Source: CAVQGZ01 sp964356295
GTDB taxonomy: Bacteria > Actinomycetota > Actinomycetes > Jiangellales > Jiangellaceae
Assembly (NCBI GenBank): GCA_964356295.1
Contig: CAYHHE010000098.1
Coordinates: 1 to 8,805, forward strand
Direction: 5' to 3'
Length of the DNA: 8,805 nt
The notes under the pieces were generated by a model. That model had not been told where the DNA came from. It was given only the letters and a program-made list of their open reading frames with translations, and made no database searches. Below are positions 1 to 6,545 of the stretch, in pieces. Numbering within the stretch: position 1 is the first letter of the stretch; every line of letters starts with the position of its first letter. The translations under genes and the position numbers were made by a program.

Positions 1-55
1 CGGGCGCACGCTACGCGGCGGAAGGACACGGCCGCGGGCGCACGCTACGCGGCGG
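1..55. repeat. 34-nt tandem repeat, cut by the window edge
   Basis: A 21-base block at 1-21 recurs exactly at 35-55, giving a period of 34 nt. The core contains GCACGCTACGCGGCGG. The second copy stops matching at 56, and the array may continue left of the window. The period is not a multiple of three. Frame 1 is open from the window edge to a TGA at 61-63, so the repeat could also be the tail of an upstream coding sequence; I cannot decide this from the window. Confidence 0.6.
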
Positions 56-239
56 CTAGATGATTTCAGTCAGGATCGGTGTCAGGCCAGACTCGGTCCA
101 GGTGCCCGGCGGCACGCTAGGCGCACCCGGCGGTGTCGGGGCCCGTCGGTACGGTGGCCGCAAGCCAGGCGGGGACAGGGGTCGTCGTCGGAGTCCTCGC
201 GGTCGCACGCCTGGGCCCTCGGCACCGTCGCCGGCCGCG

Positions 240-335
240 GCGTGGACGATCGAGATCTGGGAGGACGACGACGGGTTCTGCCCATTCGCGGTGTCCGTGG
301 CCGGGCTCGACCCGTACCAGCAGGCCTTCTTGGGG
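240..335 (+). pseudogene. Possible N-terminal fragment of a RelE/HigB (Gp49-like) toxin gene
   Basis: The plus-strand frame that is open from 60 encodes, from 240, AWTIEIWEDDDGFCPF and then a short AGLDPYQQAFLG segment. This resembles the start of phage-derived Gp49/HigB-type RelE-superfamily toxins, which typically open with W-x-[IV]-E-x-[YW]-E-D-x-x-G-x-x-P and then a short helix. After about residue 92 of the frame the sequence turns into low-complexity Arg/Ser/Gly and the expected core (a GLYELR-like strand and catalytic basic residues) is missing. No ATG, GTG or TTG lies close upstream in frame; the nearest are ATG at 60 and GTG at 102. If real, it is a truncated remnant. The assignment rests on remembered family patterns over about 30 residues and could be chance. 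Confidence 0.3.
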
Positions 336-439
336 CGGCGGCTGCGAGGTTCAGTACCAAGCTCGTTCTCCGGCAGCGGTACTCGCCTGCGGGGCCTTGA
401 GACCGCGCGAGCGTTCTCGGGAGGGTCATTTGCCACTCT

Positions 440-590
440 GTATTCAGCTGACCGGACAAGACTGAGGCCCAGTCGAAGGGAGTCCGACCCGTTTCGCCCA
501 TAGGCGCCGGGCACCCACCGAGCCCCGACCGCCCCGAGCGGCACGACCCTGGCCAGCCGCCGACCTGCGATAGTCCGGTCAGATGAATAC
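440..590. repeat. 18-nt inverted repeat (440-457 / 573-590), possible IS ends
   Basis: GTATTCAGCTGACCGGAC at 440-457 and the reverse complement of 573-590 (GTATTCATCTGACCGGAC) match at 17 of 18 positions, with 115 nt between the arms. Looser similarity continues outward from both arms: read away from the centre, both continue into TGGCA- or TTGCCA-like and AATG-containing sequence. This suggests two copies of one insertion-sequence end pointing away from each other, or the terminal repeats of a small 151-nt element. I see no target-site duplication and no transposase gene in the window. The right arm ends 5 nt before the proposed -35 element of the operon. Confidence 0.5.
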
Positions 591-595
591 CCCCG

Positions 596-625
596 TTGCC
601 ACTAATGGCTCTGCTGCCTTAGCAT
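596..625 (+). promoter_or_regulatory. Candidate sigma-70-type promoter of the operon
   Basis: TTGCCA at 596-601 (5 of 6 to TTGACA) and TAGCAT at 620-625 (4 of 6 to TATAAT) are separated by 18 nt. Transcription would start near 632, about 29 nt before the repressor start codon. The stretch 571-660 is about 51% G+C (46 of 90 bases), much lower than the surrounding DNA, as expected for a promoter region. No other equally good pair was noticed between 480 and 660. This is a consensus match by eye. Confidence 0.45.
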
Positions 626-642
626 GTGCAGAAGTGTTCATG
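623..642. promoter_or_regulatory. Candidate operator for the ArsR-family repressor
   Basis: The 20-nt sequence CATGTGCAGAAGTGTTCATG is an imperfect dyad of the form CATG-N2-CA-N4-TG-N2-CATG, with 6 of 10 positions in each arm matching. It overlaps the last bases of the proposed -10 element and the likely transcription start, and lies just before the ribosome binding site of the repressor gene. ArsR/SmtB repressors commonly bind imperfect inverted repeats that overlap their own promoter, so autorepression is a reasonable inference. No binding has been shown here. Confidence 0.45.
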
Positions 643-660
643 TATGAAGGTGAGTGACGC

Positions 661-1002
661 GTGCCGGTCCCGCTCTACGAGACGAAGGCTGAGCTGTTTC
701 GCACCTTGGGGCATCCGGTGCGGATCCGGGTGCTTGAGCTGCTGAGCGAGGGTGACCACGCCGTGCACGAGTTGCTTGCCGAGATCCCGACAGAGCCGAG
801 CAGCATGTCTCAGCAGCTGGCGGTGCTGCGTCGCGCAGGCCTGGTGCGCCAGCAGCGCGGCGGTGGCGAGGTGGTCTACTCCCTGCTCGTTCCGGAAACC
901 CGTGAGCTGCTGTTGTCCGCCCGGCGGCTGCTGGGCCAGATGATCGCCGACCAGGACGCCCTCAAGCACGAGCTCGAACCGGCTGGCGGGGAGGTCGAGT
1001 GA
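661..1002 (+). CDS. ArsR/SmtB-family transcriptional repressor (Rv0081-like)
   Basis: This 113-residue protein has the single winged-helix fold of ArsR/SmtB repressors. LFRTLGHPVRIRVLELL (residues 12-28) is the typical first helix pair, SSMSQQLAVLRRAGLV (47-62) is the recognition helix, and 63-75 form the wing with QQRGGGEVVYSLL. It has no cysteine at all, so the alpha3 CxC metal site of ArsR, CadC and CmtR sensors is absent; a metal signal of that type is unlikely and the inducer is unknown. The GTG start at 661 follows GAAGGTGAG (646-654), and an in-frame TGA at 655-657 rules out a longer N-terminus. It heads the operon and overlaps the next gene by 4 nt. Its position before hyf/hyc-like genes matches M. 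tuberculosis Rv0081, a hypoxia-linked regulator (recalled, not searched). It probably controls this operon. Confidence 0.9.
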   Translation: MPVPLYETKAELFRTLGHPVRIRVLELLSEGDHAVHELLAEIPTEPSSMSQQLAVLRRAGLVRQQRGGGEVVYSLLVPETRELLLSARRLLGQMIADQDALKHELEPAGGEVE

Positions 1003-1487
1003 GTACGCGACGCCTCGCGAGGCTCATCAGACGCACCGGCCGGGTTGCTGAGGAGGCTCCGCAGGTACCAGCGGGGGAGTTCAGCCCGCCTCGAGAGCTC
1101 ACTGGCAGCGCCCAGGTGCGGCACGTGGACGTCGGATCGTGCAACGGGTGCGAAATCGAGGTGGGGGCCGCCTTCGGGCCGGTGTACGACGTGGATCGCT
1201 ACGGCGCGCGGCTCGTCGCCTCCCCCCGCCATGCGGACGTCCTGCTCGTGACGGGGGTCGTCACCCGCAACATGGCCGAACCGCTGCGGCGCACGTACGA
1301 AGCAACGCCGCGGCCGCGGGTGGTGCTCGCCGTGGGTGACTGCGCCCGCACGTGCGGAGCCTTCGTGGGTGGTCACGGGGTGGCCGGCACCGTTGACGAC
1401 GTCGTTCCCGTCGACCTCAGTGTGCCGGGCTGCCCGCCCGAGCCTGAGCTGGTGGTGGCGGCCCTGCGGCAGGTCACCGGGCGGTGA
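999..1487 (+). CDS. NuoB/HyfI-like small subunit, proximal [4Fe-4S] protein (Rv0082-like)
   Basis: This 162-residue soluble protein belongs to the NuoB/HycG/HyfI family, which carries the [4Fe-4S] cluster next to the large-subunit active site. The four expected ligands are present: Cys48 and Cys51 in GSCNGCEIE, Cys115 in VGDCA, and Cys145 in VPGCPPEPE. An additional Cys119 lies near Cys115. The first 40 residues are a basic, Arg-rich extension with no clear signal peptide or twin-arginine motif, so the protein is probably cytoplasmic and bound to the membrane arm. The GTG start at 999 overlaps the TGA of the repressor gene (GTGA) and is preceded by GGGGAGG at 988-994. An intact cluster site alongside a large subunit with no Ni-Fe ligands indicates that electron transfer is retained although hydrogen chemistry is lost. 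Confidence 0.92.
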   Translation: MSTRRLARLIRRTGRVAEEAPQVPAGEFSPPRELTGSAQVRHVDVGSCNGCEIEVGAAFGPVYDVDRYGARLVASPRHADVLLVTGVVTRNMAEPLRRTYEATPRPRVVLAVGDCARTCGAFVGGHGVAGTVDDVVPVDLSVPGCPPEPELVVAALRQVTGR

Positions 1488-3490
1488 GCATGCTCGCCTG
1501 GGGGCTGGCCCTGCAGCTGGTCCTGGCGACCGCAGCGGTGCTGGTGGCGGCTCTCGCGCCCTCTCGTCTTCGCTCGGGCCTGGCTGGCGCAACCGCGGCG
1601 GCACTGGGAGTGGCCGGGGTCGTCACGGGCGTGGCGGCCATGCTCGGCGACGCCGGACGCCTGACGATCTCGATCGCGCTGCCTCTCGATCTCCCCCTCA
1701 ACGCACTGGTCCTGGCTCCTGACCCTCTCGGCGGGGTCTTCATGGTGGTCGCGGGAGCCGTCGGGGCGGTGGCTGCGCTGTACGGGGCGGGGTACGCGTC
1801 GGGACCGGCTGCCTCTCGTACCGGGTGGTCGGCGTTCGCGGTGTTCCTGCTCGGCATGCAGTTAGTTCCGGCAGCGGCCGACTCGGTGTCGTTCCTGCTG
1901 GCGTGGGAGATGATGGCGATCGGGTCGACCGTGCTGCTGCTCTCGGACCACACCACCCGGCCGCAGGTTCGGTCGGCAGCCATGTGGTACGCGGCGATGA
2001 CCCACCTCAGCTTCGTCCTGCTGCTTGCAGGGTTCGCTGTGCTGGCGTTCCTCACCGGTGGGACGTCGTTCGAGTCGGGCGCCGTCGTGGGTGAGGGCGC
2101 GGCAGCCGCCGCAGCGTTCGTGCTGCTGGCGCTCGGCTTCGTCACCAAGGCCGGTGTGGTGCCCGTTCACGTCTGGCTGCCTCGCGCCCACCCGGAGGCC
2201 CCCAGCCACGTATCGGCGGCCATGAGTGCCGCGATGGTCAAGATGGGTGTCTACGGGGTCATGCTCGTGGTGCTCCGGTTGTTGCCCGATGGTCCTGACT
2301 GGCGCGCGGTGCCCCTGCTCGTGCTCGGGGCGGTGTCGGCGGTGTTCGGGATCCTGCAGTCGTCGGTGACCAGTGACCTCAAGCGCCTGCTCGCCTACTC
2401 GACCACCGAGAACATCGGCCTGATGATGACCGCGATCGCGGTCGCCCTGCTGCTGCAGGACGCGGGCCAGCAGCAGGTGGCGGACGTGGCGTGGGTGGCG
2501 GCTCTGCTGCTCGTGGTCAGCCATGCCGCGTTCAAGACCGTGCTCTTCCTCGGCGCCGGGGCGGTGCTGCACGCCACCGGCGAACGCGATCTCGACCGGA
2601 TGGGCGGGCTTGCCCGCTCGATGCCGACCACTGCGGCCGCCTTCGGGATCGCAGCGCTGGGTGCTGCCGCCCTGCCCGTGTCGTCTGGCTTCGTGGCCGA
2701 GTGGACGCTGCTGCAGTCCTTGATCCACGGCGACGGCACGTCCGACCGACTCATCGCCGTCGCCCTGCCGGTGACCGTCGCAGTGGTCGCGCTGACCGCC
2801 GGCCTGGCGCTGCTGACGTTCGTCAAGGCCTACGGCATCGCCTTTCTCGCTCGAGCGCGATCAGATGCCACAGCGCAGGCCCACGAGGCCGGGCATGCGA
2901 TGCGCGTGGCGATGCTGCTGGGCGCGGCCGCGGTGCTCGTGCTGGGGCTGGTCCCCGGCCCCGTGGCCGCGGCTCTGGGCTCGGCCGTCGCAGCCGAAGG
3001 GATCGGTGTGGCGGGCCTGTCTGGTCTGACCCTTCCGGCGGCGGACGCGCTGCTCGACCCGGTGGCGCTGCTGCTGCTCGGTGCCGCAGTGGCCCTGCCG
3101 GTCCTGGTGCTCAACGTGGCGCTGGCCCGACGGCGTCCGCGACGGGAGGTACCGCTGGCATGGGGATGTGGTGGCGTCCGGACCAGCCCACGAATGCAGT
3201 ACACCGCGACCTCCTACGCCGAGCCACTGGTGCGGGTGTTCGACGACGCGCTGCAGCCGCGCCGAGACCTCACCGTCGGTCACGCCGAGGAGTCCCGGTA
3301 CCTGGTGGAGCGGGTCGAGTTCCGTCAGCAGCTGGTGGACGTGGTGGAGGAGCGGGTCTATCTCCCGGTGCTGACCGCCTTCACTGGACTGTCAGGACTG
3401 GCCCGCACGGTGCAGAACGGCAGCATCCACCGGTACCTGACGTTCTCCTTCGCGGCCCTCGTGGTGGTGCTGCTGGTGGTGACCTTGTGA
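1484..3490 (+). CDS. hyfB: HyfB/HycC-like proton-translocating antiporter subunit (Rv0083-like)
   Basis: This 668-residue, highly hydrophobic protein is of the NuoL/M/N (Mrp antiporter) family, close in length to E. coli HyfB. Pump residues are visible: Glu142 in LLAWEMM, Lys222 in FVTKAGVVPVHVWLP with His229, Lys253 in MVKMGVYG, His347 and Lys351 in SHAAFKTVLFLGAG, and Lys448 in TFVKAYG. The motif DLKRLLAYSTTENIG is also typical. Residues from about 556 form the cytoplasmic C-terminal region seen in HyfB/HycC, with WGCGG and PRMQYTATSYAEPL, followed by a final membrane helix. The GTG start at 1484 overlaps the previous stop by 4 nt (GTGA); ATG at 1490, two codons in, is an alternative. It is expected to conduct H+ (or Na+) across the membrane, driven by the redox arm. 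Confidence 0.93.
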   Translation: MSMLAWGLALQLVLATAAVLVAALAPSRLRSGLAGATAAALGVAGVVTGVAAMLGDAGRLTISIALPLDLPLNALVLAPDPLGGVFMVVAGAVGAVAALYGAGYASGPAASRTGWSAFAVFLLGMQLVPAAADSVSFLLAWEMMAIGSTVLLLSDHTTRPQVRSAAMWYAAMTHLSFVLLLAGFAVLAFLTGGTSFESGAVVGEGAAAAAAFVLLALGFVTKAGVVPVHVWLPRAHPEAPSHVSAAMSAAMVKMGVYGVMLVVLRLLPDGPDWRAVPLLVLGAVSAVFGILQSSVTSDLKRLLAYSTTENIGLMMTAIAVALLLQDAGQQQVADVAWVAALLLVVSHAAFKTVLFLGAGAVLHATGERDLDRMGGLARSMPTTAAAFGIAALGAAALPVSSGFVAEWTLLQSLIHGDGTSDRLIAVALPVTVAVVALTAGLALLTFVKAYGIAFLARARSDATAQAHEAGHAMRVAMLLGAAAVLVLGLVPGPVAAALGSAVAAEGIGVAGLSGLTLPAADALLDPVALLLLGAAVALPVLVLNVALARRRPRREVPLAWGCGGVRTSPRMQYTATSYAEPLVRVFDDALQPRRDLTVGHAEESRYLVERVEFRQQLVDVVEERVYLPVLTAFTGLSGLARTVQNGSIHRYLTFSFAALVVVLLVVTL

Positions 3491-4434
3491 CGGCCGCCGT
3501 GGCGGCCTTCGTCGGGCTGCAGGCAGCCGTCGCAGTCGGGGTGACACCCGTGCTCATCGGTGTCATGCGCCAGGTGCGGGCGAGGCTGGAGGGCCGTGTC
3601 GGCGCCGGTGTCGGCCAGCCGTGGCGCGACCTGCGCAAACTGCTGGCCAAGGAGCCGTTGCGGGCGGCTGGGGCCGGCCCCATGCTCACCGTGACGCCGC
3701 TCGTGCTCGTGGTATCCAGCCTGGCTGTCTGCGGACTCGTTCCACTCGTCGGCACCCCGACGCTGGCGCTGGTGCCCGACGACCTGTTCGTCGTGGTGTC
3801 CCTGCTGCTGGTAGGCACCGTCGCACTGGCGCTGCTGGGTCTGGAGGCGGGAACCGCGTTCGGGGGGATGGGGTCCAGCCGGCACATGACGATCGCGGCG
3901 CTCGTCGAGCCGACCGTCCTGGTGGCGGTCTACGCGCTGTCGATCCCCGTCGGGACGTCGGCGCTGTCGGCGATCGTCAACGCGCGGCTGGCTGATCCCG
4001 TCTCCGTGGTGTCGCCGGCGAGCCTGCTGGCAATCGTCGCGCTCGTGCTGGTCGTCCTGGCCGAGACCGGACGCCTCCCGGTCGACAACCCGTCGACGCA
4101 CCTGGAGCTCACGATGGTGCACGAGGCGATGGTGCTCGAGAGCGGTGGCCGTGACCTGGGATGGCTGGAGCTGGGCTCGTGGCTGCGCCTCACCGCCCTG
4201 CTGGGTCTGGTGGTGAACCTGCTGGTGCCCTGGGGCATCGCGACCGACGTGACCGTCTCGGCGATCGTCGTGGGGACGGTTGCGGTGGCCGTGAAGGTCC
4301 TCGCGGCCGGCGCACTCGTGGCTTCTGTCGAGGTCTTTCTCGCGAAGGTGCGGCTGTTCCGAGTGCCCGAGCTGCTGGCCGGGTCCTTCGTGCTCGCCTT
4401 TCTCGCCGTGACCGCGTCGTACCTAGTGGCGTGA
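3487..4434 (+). CDS. hyfC: HycD/HyfC-like (NuoH-type) membrane anchor subunit (Rv0084-like)
   Basis: From GTG at 3487 this encodes 315 residues, the usual length for HycD. It is the NuoH-type subunit that joins the Fe-S/large-subunit arm to the antiporter-like subunits. Signature loops are present: RLEGRVGAGVGQPWRDLRKLLAKE-like sequence at residues 33-56, and the strongly conserved loop at residues 193-218, which starts ETGRLPVDNPSTHLEL and continues TMVHEAMVLE. Glu141 in ALVEPT is also kept. Residue 133 is His in GSSRHM, where I recall Glu (GSSREM) in many relatives. About eight membrane helices are visible. The frame is open far upstream through hyfB, but 3487 is the natural start because its GTGA overlaps the hyfB stop, as at other junctions here. 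M. tuberculosis names the equivalent gene hycD. Confidence 0.93.
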   Translation: MTAAVAAFVGLQAAVAVGVTPVLIGVMRQVRARLEGRVGAGVGQPWRDLRKLLAKEPLRAAGAGPMLTVTPLVLVVSSLAVCGLVPLVGTPTLALVPDDLFVVVSLLLVGTVALALLGLEAGTAFGGMGSSRHMTIAALVEPTVLVAVYALSIPVGTSALSAIVNARLADPVSVVSPASLLAIVALVLVVLAETGRLPVDNPSTHLELTMVHEAMVLESGGRDLGWLELGSWLRLTALLGLVVNLLVPWGIATDVTVSAIVVGTVAVAVKVLAAGALVASVEVFLAKVRLFRVPELLAGSFVLAFLAVTASYLVA

Positions 4435-4438
4435 GGGG
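4433..4438 (+). promoter_or_regulatory. Ribosome binding site before hyfE
   Basis: GAGGGG lies 5 nt before the ATG at 4444 and overlaps the hyfC stop codon (TGA 4432-4434). This is the only junction in the operon that does not overlap, and it has its own clear Shine-Dalgarno sequence, so hyfE can begin translation partly independently. Confidence 0.6.
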
Positions 4439-4443
4439 ATTCG

Positions 4444-5103
4444 ATGTCTGACGCACTGTTCGTCCAGCTGGTCGCGGCAACGACTGGTGTCCTGCTGCTC
4501 AGCGCGGTGCTGCAGATCTGGCGTCGTTCGCTGACCGCCTCCATCCGACTGCTCGCGGTTCAGGGCGTCGCGCTGGCGGGACTGGTCGCCACCATCGGTG
4601 TCGCGGAGCGGGAGCCGGAGGTGGTCGCGGTCGCAGGGCTGGTCTTGCTGATCAAGGCGGGGGTGCTCCCCTGGGTGCTGCTGAGGGCGGCTTCGGTCAC
4701 CGGGGTCACCCGCGAGGACGTCCCGCGGCTCAATCCGACGGCAGGTCTGCTGCTTGCGGCTGGGCTCACGATGGTGGCGTACAGCGTGAGCCAGCCGCTC
4801 GTGGCTGCGGGGCTAGGACCCGCCGCTCGCGCTGTGCCGGTCGGGATCTCGCTGGTGCTCATCGGGTTCCTCGTCCTGCTGAGCCGACGGAGTGCGCTGT
4901 CCCAGCTGATCGGTTTCGTCGTGCTCGACAACGGGATCGCGACGGTCGCGTTCCTCACCGCCGGGGGTGTGCCGCTGGTCGTCGAGCTCGGGGTGAGCCT
5001 CGACGTCCTGCTGGTCGTGCTGATCCTGCGGGTGCTCGCTGGTCGGTTGCAGCTCGCGACCGGCGGCCTGGACCTGGACGATCTCAGGGAGCTGAGGGAC
5101 TGA
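4444..5103 (+). CDS. hyfE: HyfE/HycP-like integral membrane subunit (Rv0085-like)
   Basis: This 219-residue hydrophobic protein has about six to seven predicted membrane helices and matches HyfE in length (E. coli HyfE is about 216 residues, M. tuberculosis HycP about 220). HyfE proteins are membrane subunits of hydrogenase-4-type complexes whose N-terminal half is related to NuoK. The family-like segment VLLIKAGVLPWVLLRAA contains Lys71, and the end is acidic (DLDDLRELRD). Its identity rests on length, membrane character, this segment and its place between hyfC and hyfF; the family is poorly conserved in sequence. ATG at 4444 follows GAGGGG, and the stop TGA (5101-5103) overlaps the hyfF start by one base (TGATG). 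It probably helps anchor the antiporter subunits and may form part of the ion path. Confidence 0.85.
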   Translation: MSDALFVQLVAATTGVLLLSAVLQIWRRSLTASIRLLAVQGVALAGLVATIGVAEREPEVVAVAGLVLLIKAGVLPWVLLRAASVTGVTREDVPRLNPTAGLLLAAGLTMVAYSVSQPLVAAGLGPAARAVPVGISLVLIGFLVLLSRRSALSQLIGFVVLDNGIATVAFLTAGGVPLVVELGVSLDVLLVVLILRVLAGRLQLATGGLDLDDLRELRD

Positions 5104-6545
5104 TGACGTTCGTGCTGTGGCTGGCCGTGGTGGCGCCGGCTGCGGCTGCCGTGGCGGCGGCCTGGCAACCGAAGCGGCGCTGGACGACGGTCGTCGACCT
5201 CGCCGTGGCCGTCGTCATCCTGGCGTGCGGGCTCGTCCTCGTTGCCCTGACGCAGGCGCAGGGATCCGTCTCGGCGGGTGGTGGGCTGCTTCGGGCGGAT
5301 GCGCTGAGCGCGTTCATGCTCGTCGTCATCGGCGCCGTGGCGGTCACGGCTCTGTGGGCGGGCCTGCCCGCCGACACCTCCCACACCCCACCGGACGGCC
5401 GGTTCTCAGCGCTGGTCGCGGTGTTCCTCGCAGCGATGAGCCTCGCCGTGCTGGCCGACAACCTCGGGGTGGTCTGGGTTGCCGTGGAGGCGACCACGAT
5501 CGCCACCGCGTTCCTGGTCGGCCACCGCGGGGGCCGGGCCGCTCTGGAGGCGGCCTGGAAGTACGTCGTGCTGGGCTCGGTCGGGGTGGCCATTGCCTTC
5601 CTGGGCATCGCTCTGCTCTACGCCGCCACCCGCGCCGTCGGTACGCCGACCTTGTCCTGGACCGAGCTGGTCGCGCTGGGACCCGCGCTCGACCCTGCCC
5701 TGGCCCGGACGGCCCTGGCGCTGGCTGCGCTCGGGTTCGCCACGAAGGCAGGCCTGGCACCCATGCACTCATGGCTGCCCGATGCGCACAGCCAGGCTCC
5801 GGCGGCGGTCTCGGGACTCATGTCAGGGGTGCTGCTCTCGGTGGCGCTGTACGCGATCCTTCGCGTGCAGGCAGTGAGCGACGCCGCGCTCGGCCCGTCG
5901 TTCATGCGGGGGATGCTGGTCGTGGGGGGTCTGCTGTCGTTGGCGGTCGCGGCGGGCCTGATGCTCACCCAGCGCGACTACAAGCGCCTGCTGGCCTACT
6001 CGAGCATCGAGCACATGGGCATCCTGGCGTTGGGTGCCGCAGTCGGCGGCCCGCTCGCCACAGCGGCGGTGCTCCTGCACGTCCTCGGCCATGGGCTCGT
6101 CAAGGCAGCCATGTTCGTGGTGGCCGGCCGCATTCTCGACTCAGCGGGCAGTACCCGGATCGCTGACGTCCGTGGGCTGCTGGCCGAGCGACCCGACCTC
6201 GCTCGGCCGTTCCTGGCCGGCACCGCGGCTCTGCTCGGCTTCCCGCCGTTCGTGCTGTTCTTCACCGAGGTCGCGATCGTCGTCGCCGGCTGGTCGCGGG
6301 GCCTGGGCTGGGCGATGGGTGTTGCGCTCGTGCTGCTGCTCGTGGTGTTCGTCGGCCTGAGCAGGCACGTGCTGGCCATGACCATGGGACCACAGGTCGT
6401 GAGCCCGCACGTTCCCGTCGGAGCGAGGGGACGACAGCTGCCGGTCGTTCTGGCGCTCGCCGCGAGCGCAGTGCTGGGCCTTGCGTCCTGGCCCCTGGCA
6501 GGAGTCCTGGAGTCTGCTGCGGCGGTACTGGCGGTGTCGTCGTGA
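5103..6545 (+). CDS. hyfF: HyfF/HycQ-like antiporter-type membrane subunit (Rv0086-like)
   Basis: This 480-residue NuoL/M/N-family subunit is the second antiporter-like protein of the complex. Visible residues include Glu129 in VAVEATTIAT, Lys215 in FATKAGLAPMHSWLPDAHSQ, the RDYKRLLAYSSIEHMG motif, and His326, His330 and Lys334 in HVLGHGLVKAAMF. At the helix-8 position where hyfB has MVKMGVYG, this protein has VLLSVALYAILR without lysine; I believe this is usual for the HyfF branch. Length agrees with M. tuberculosis HycQ (about 476). The ATG at 5103 overlaps the hyfE stop by one base, and the stop overlaps the next GTG by 4 nt. It is expected to add a second ion-translocating channel to the membrane arm. 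Confidence 0.93.
   Translation: MTFVLWLAVVAPAAAAVAAAWQPKRRWTTVVDLAVAVVILACGLVLVALTQAQGSVSAGGGLLRADALSAFMLVVIGAVAVTALWAGLPADTSHTPPDGRFSALVAVFLAAMSLAVLADNLGVVWVAVEATTIATAFLVGHRGGRAALEAAWKYVVLGSVGVAIAFLGIALLYAATRAVGTPTLSWTELVALGPALDPALARTALALAALGFATKAGLAPMHSWLPDAHSQAPAAVSGLMSGVLLSVALYAILRVQAVSDAALGPSFMRGMLVVGGLLSLAVAAGLMLTQRDYKRLLAYSSIEHMGILALGAAVGGPLATAAVLLHVLGHGLVKAAMFVVAGRILDSAGSTRIADVRGLLAERPDLARPFLAGTAALLGFPPFVLFFTEVAIVVAGWSRGLGWAMGVALVLLLVVFVGLSRHVLAMTMGPQVVSPHVPVGARGRQLPVVLALAASAVLGLASWPLAGVLESAAAVLAVSS

Larger units (their letters stand above)
56..595. other. Upstream region without an intact gene
   Basis: I see no convincing intact gene here. Long open frames exist on both strands at 56-544 and 60-503, but they overlap one another and most are rich in Arg, Pro and Gly, as expected of spurious frames in high-GC DNA. 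The only protein-like stretch is the possible toxin-gene fragment near 240-335. The rest holds the inverted repeat at 440-457/573-590. The mixture suggests decayed mobile DNA. Confidence 0.55.

Noticed and set aside
56..544. Overlapping long frames on both strands of the left flank, as candidate genes
   Set aside because: They compete for the same DNA, mostly have low-complexity composition, and none shows a family signature apart from the short stretch near 240-335.
640..657. A five-codon leader peptide (ATG at 640, TGA at 655-657)
   Set aside because: It is very short, has no ribosome binding site of its own, and its bases are explained by the operator and Shine-Dalgarno sequence.
480..660. 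A DosR-type box, as might be expected from the link of Rv0081 to hypoxia
   Set aside because: No sequence close to the GGGACTTNNGGCCC-type palindrome was found upstream of the regulator.
1474..2148. A 224-codon minus-strand frame over the hyfB start
   Set aside because: It is an Ala/Ser/Thr/Pro-rich shadow of a real membrane protein gene, without motifs.
2491..3486. A 332-codon N-terminal extension of the HycD-like frame, running through hyfB
   Set aside because: The extension overlaps hyfB in another frame and is Arg/Gly-rich and non-membrane, while HycD proteins begin at the hydrophobic segment that starts at 3487.
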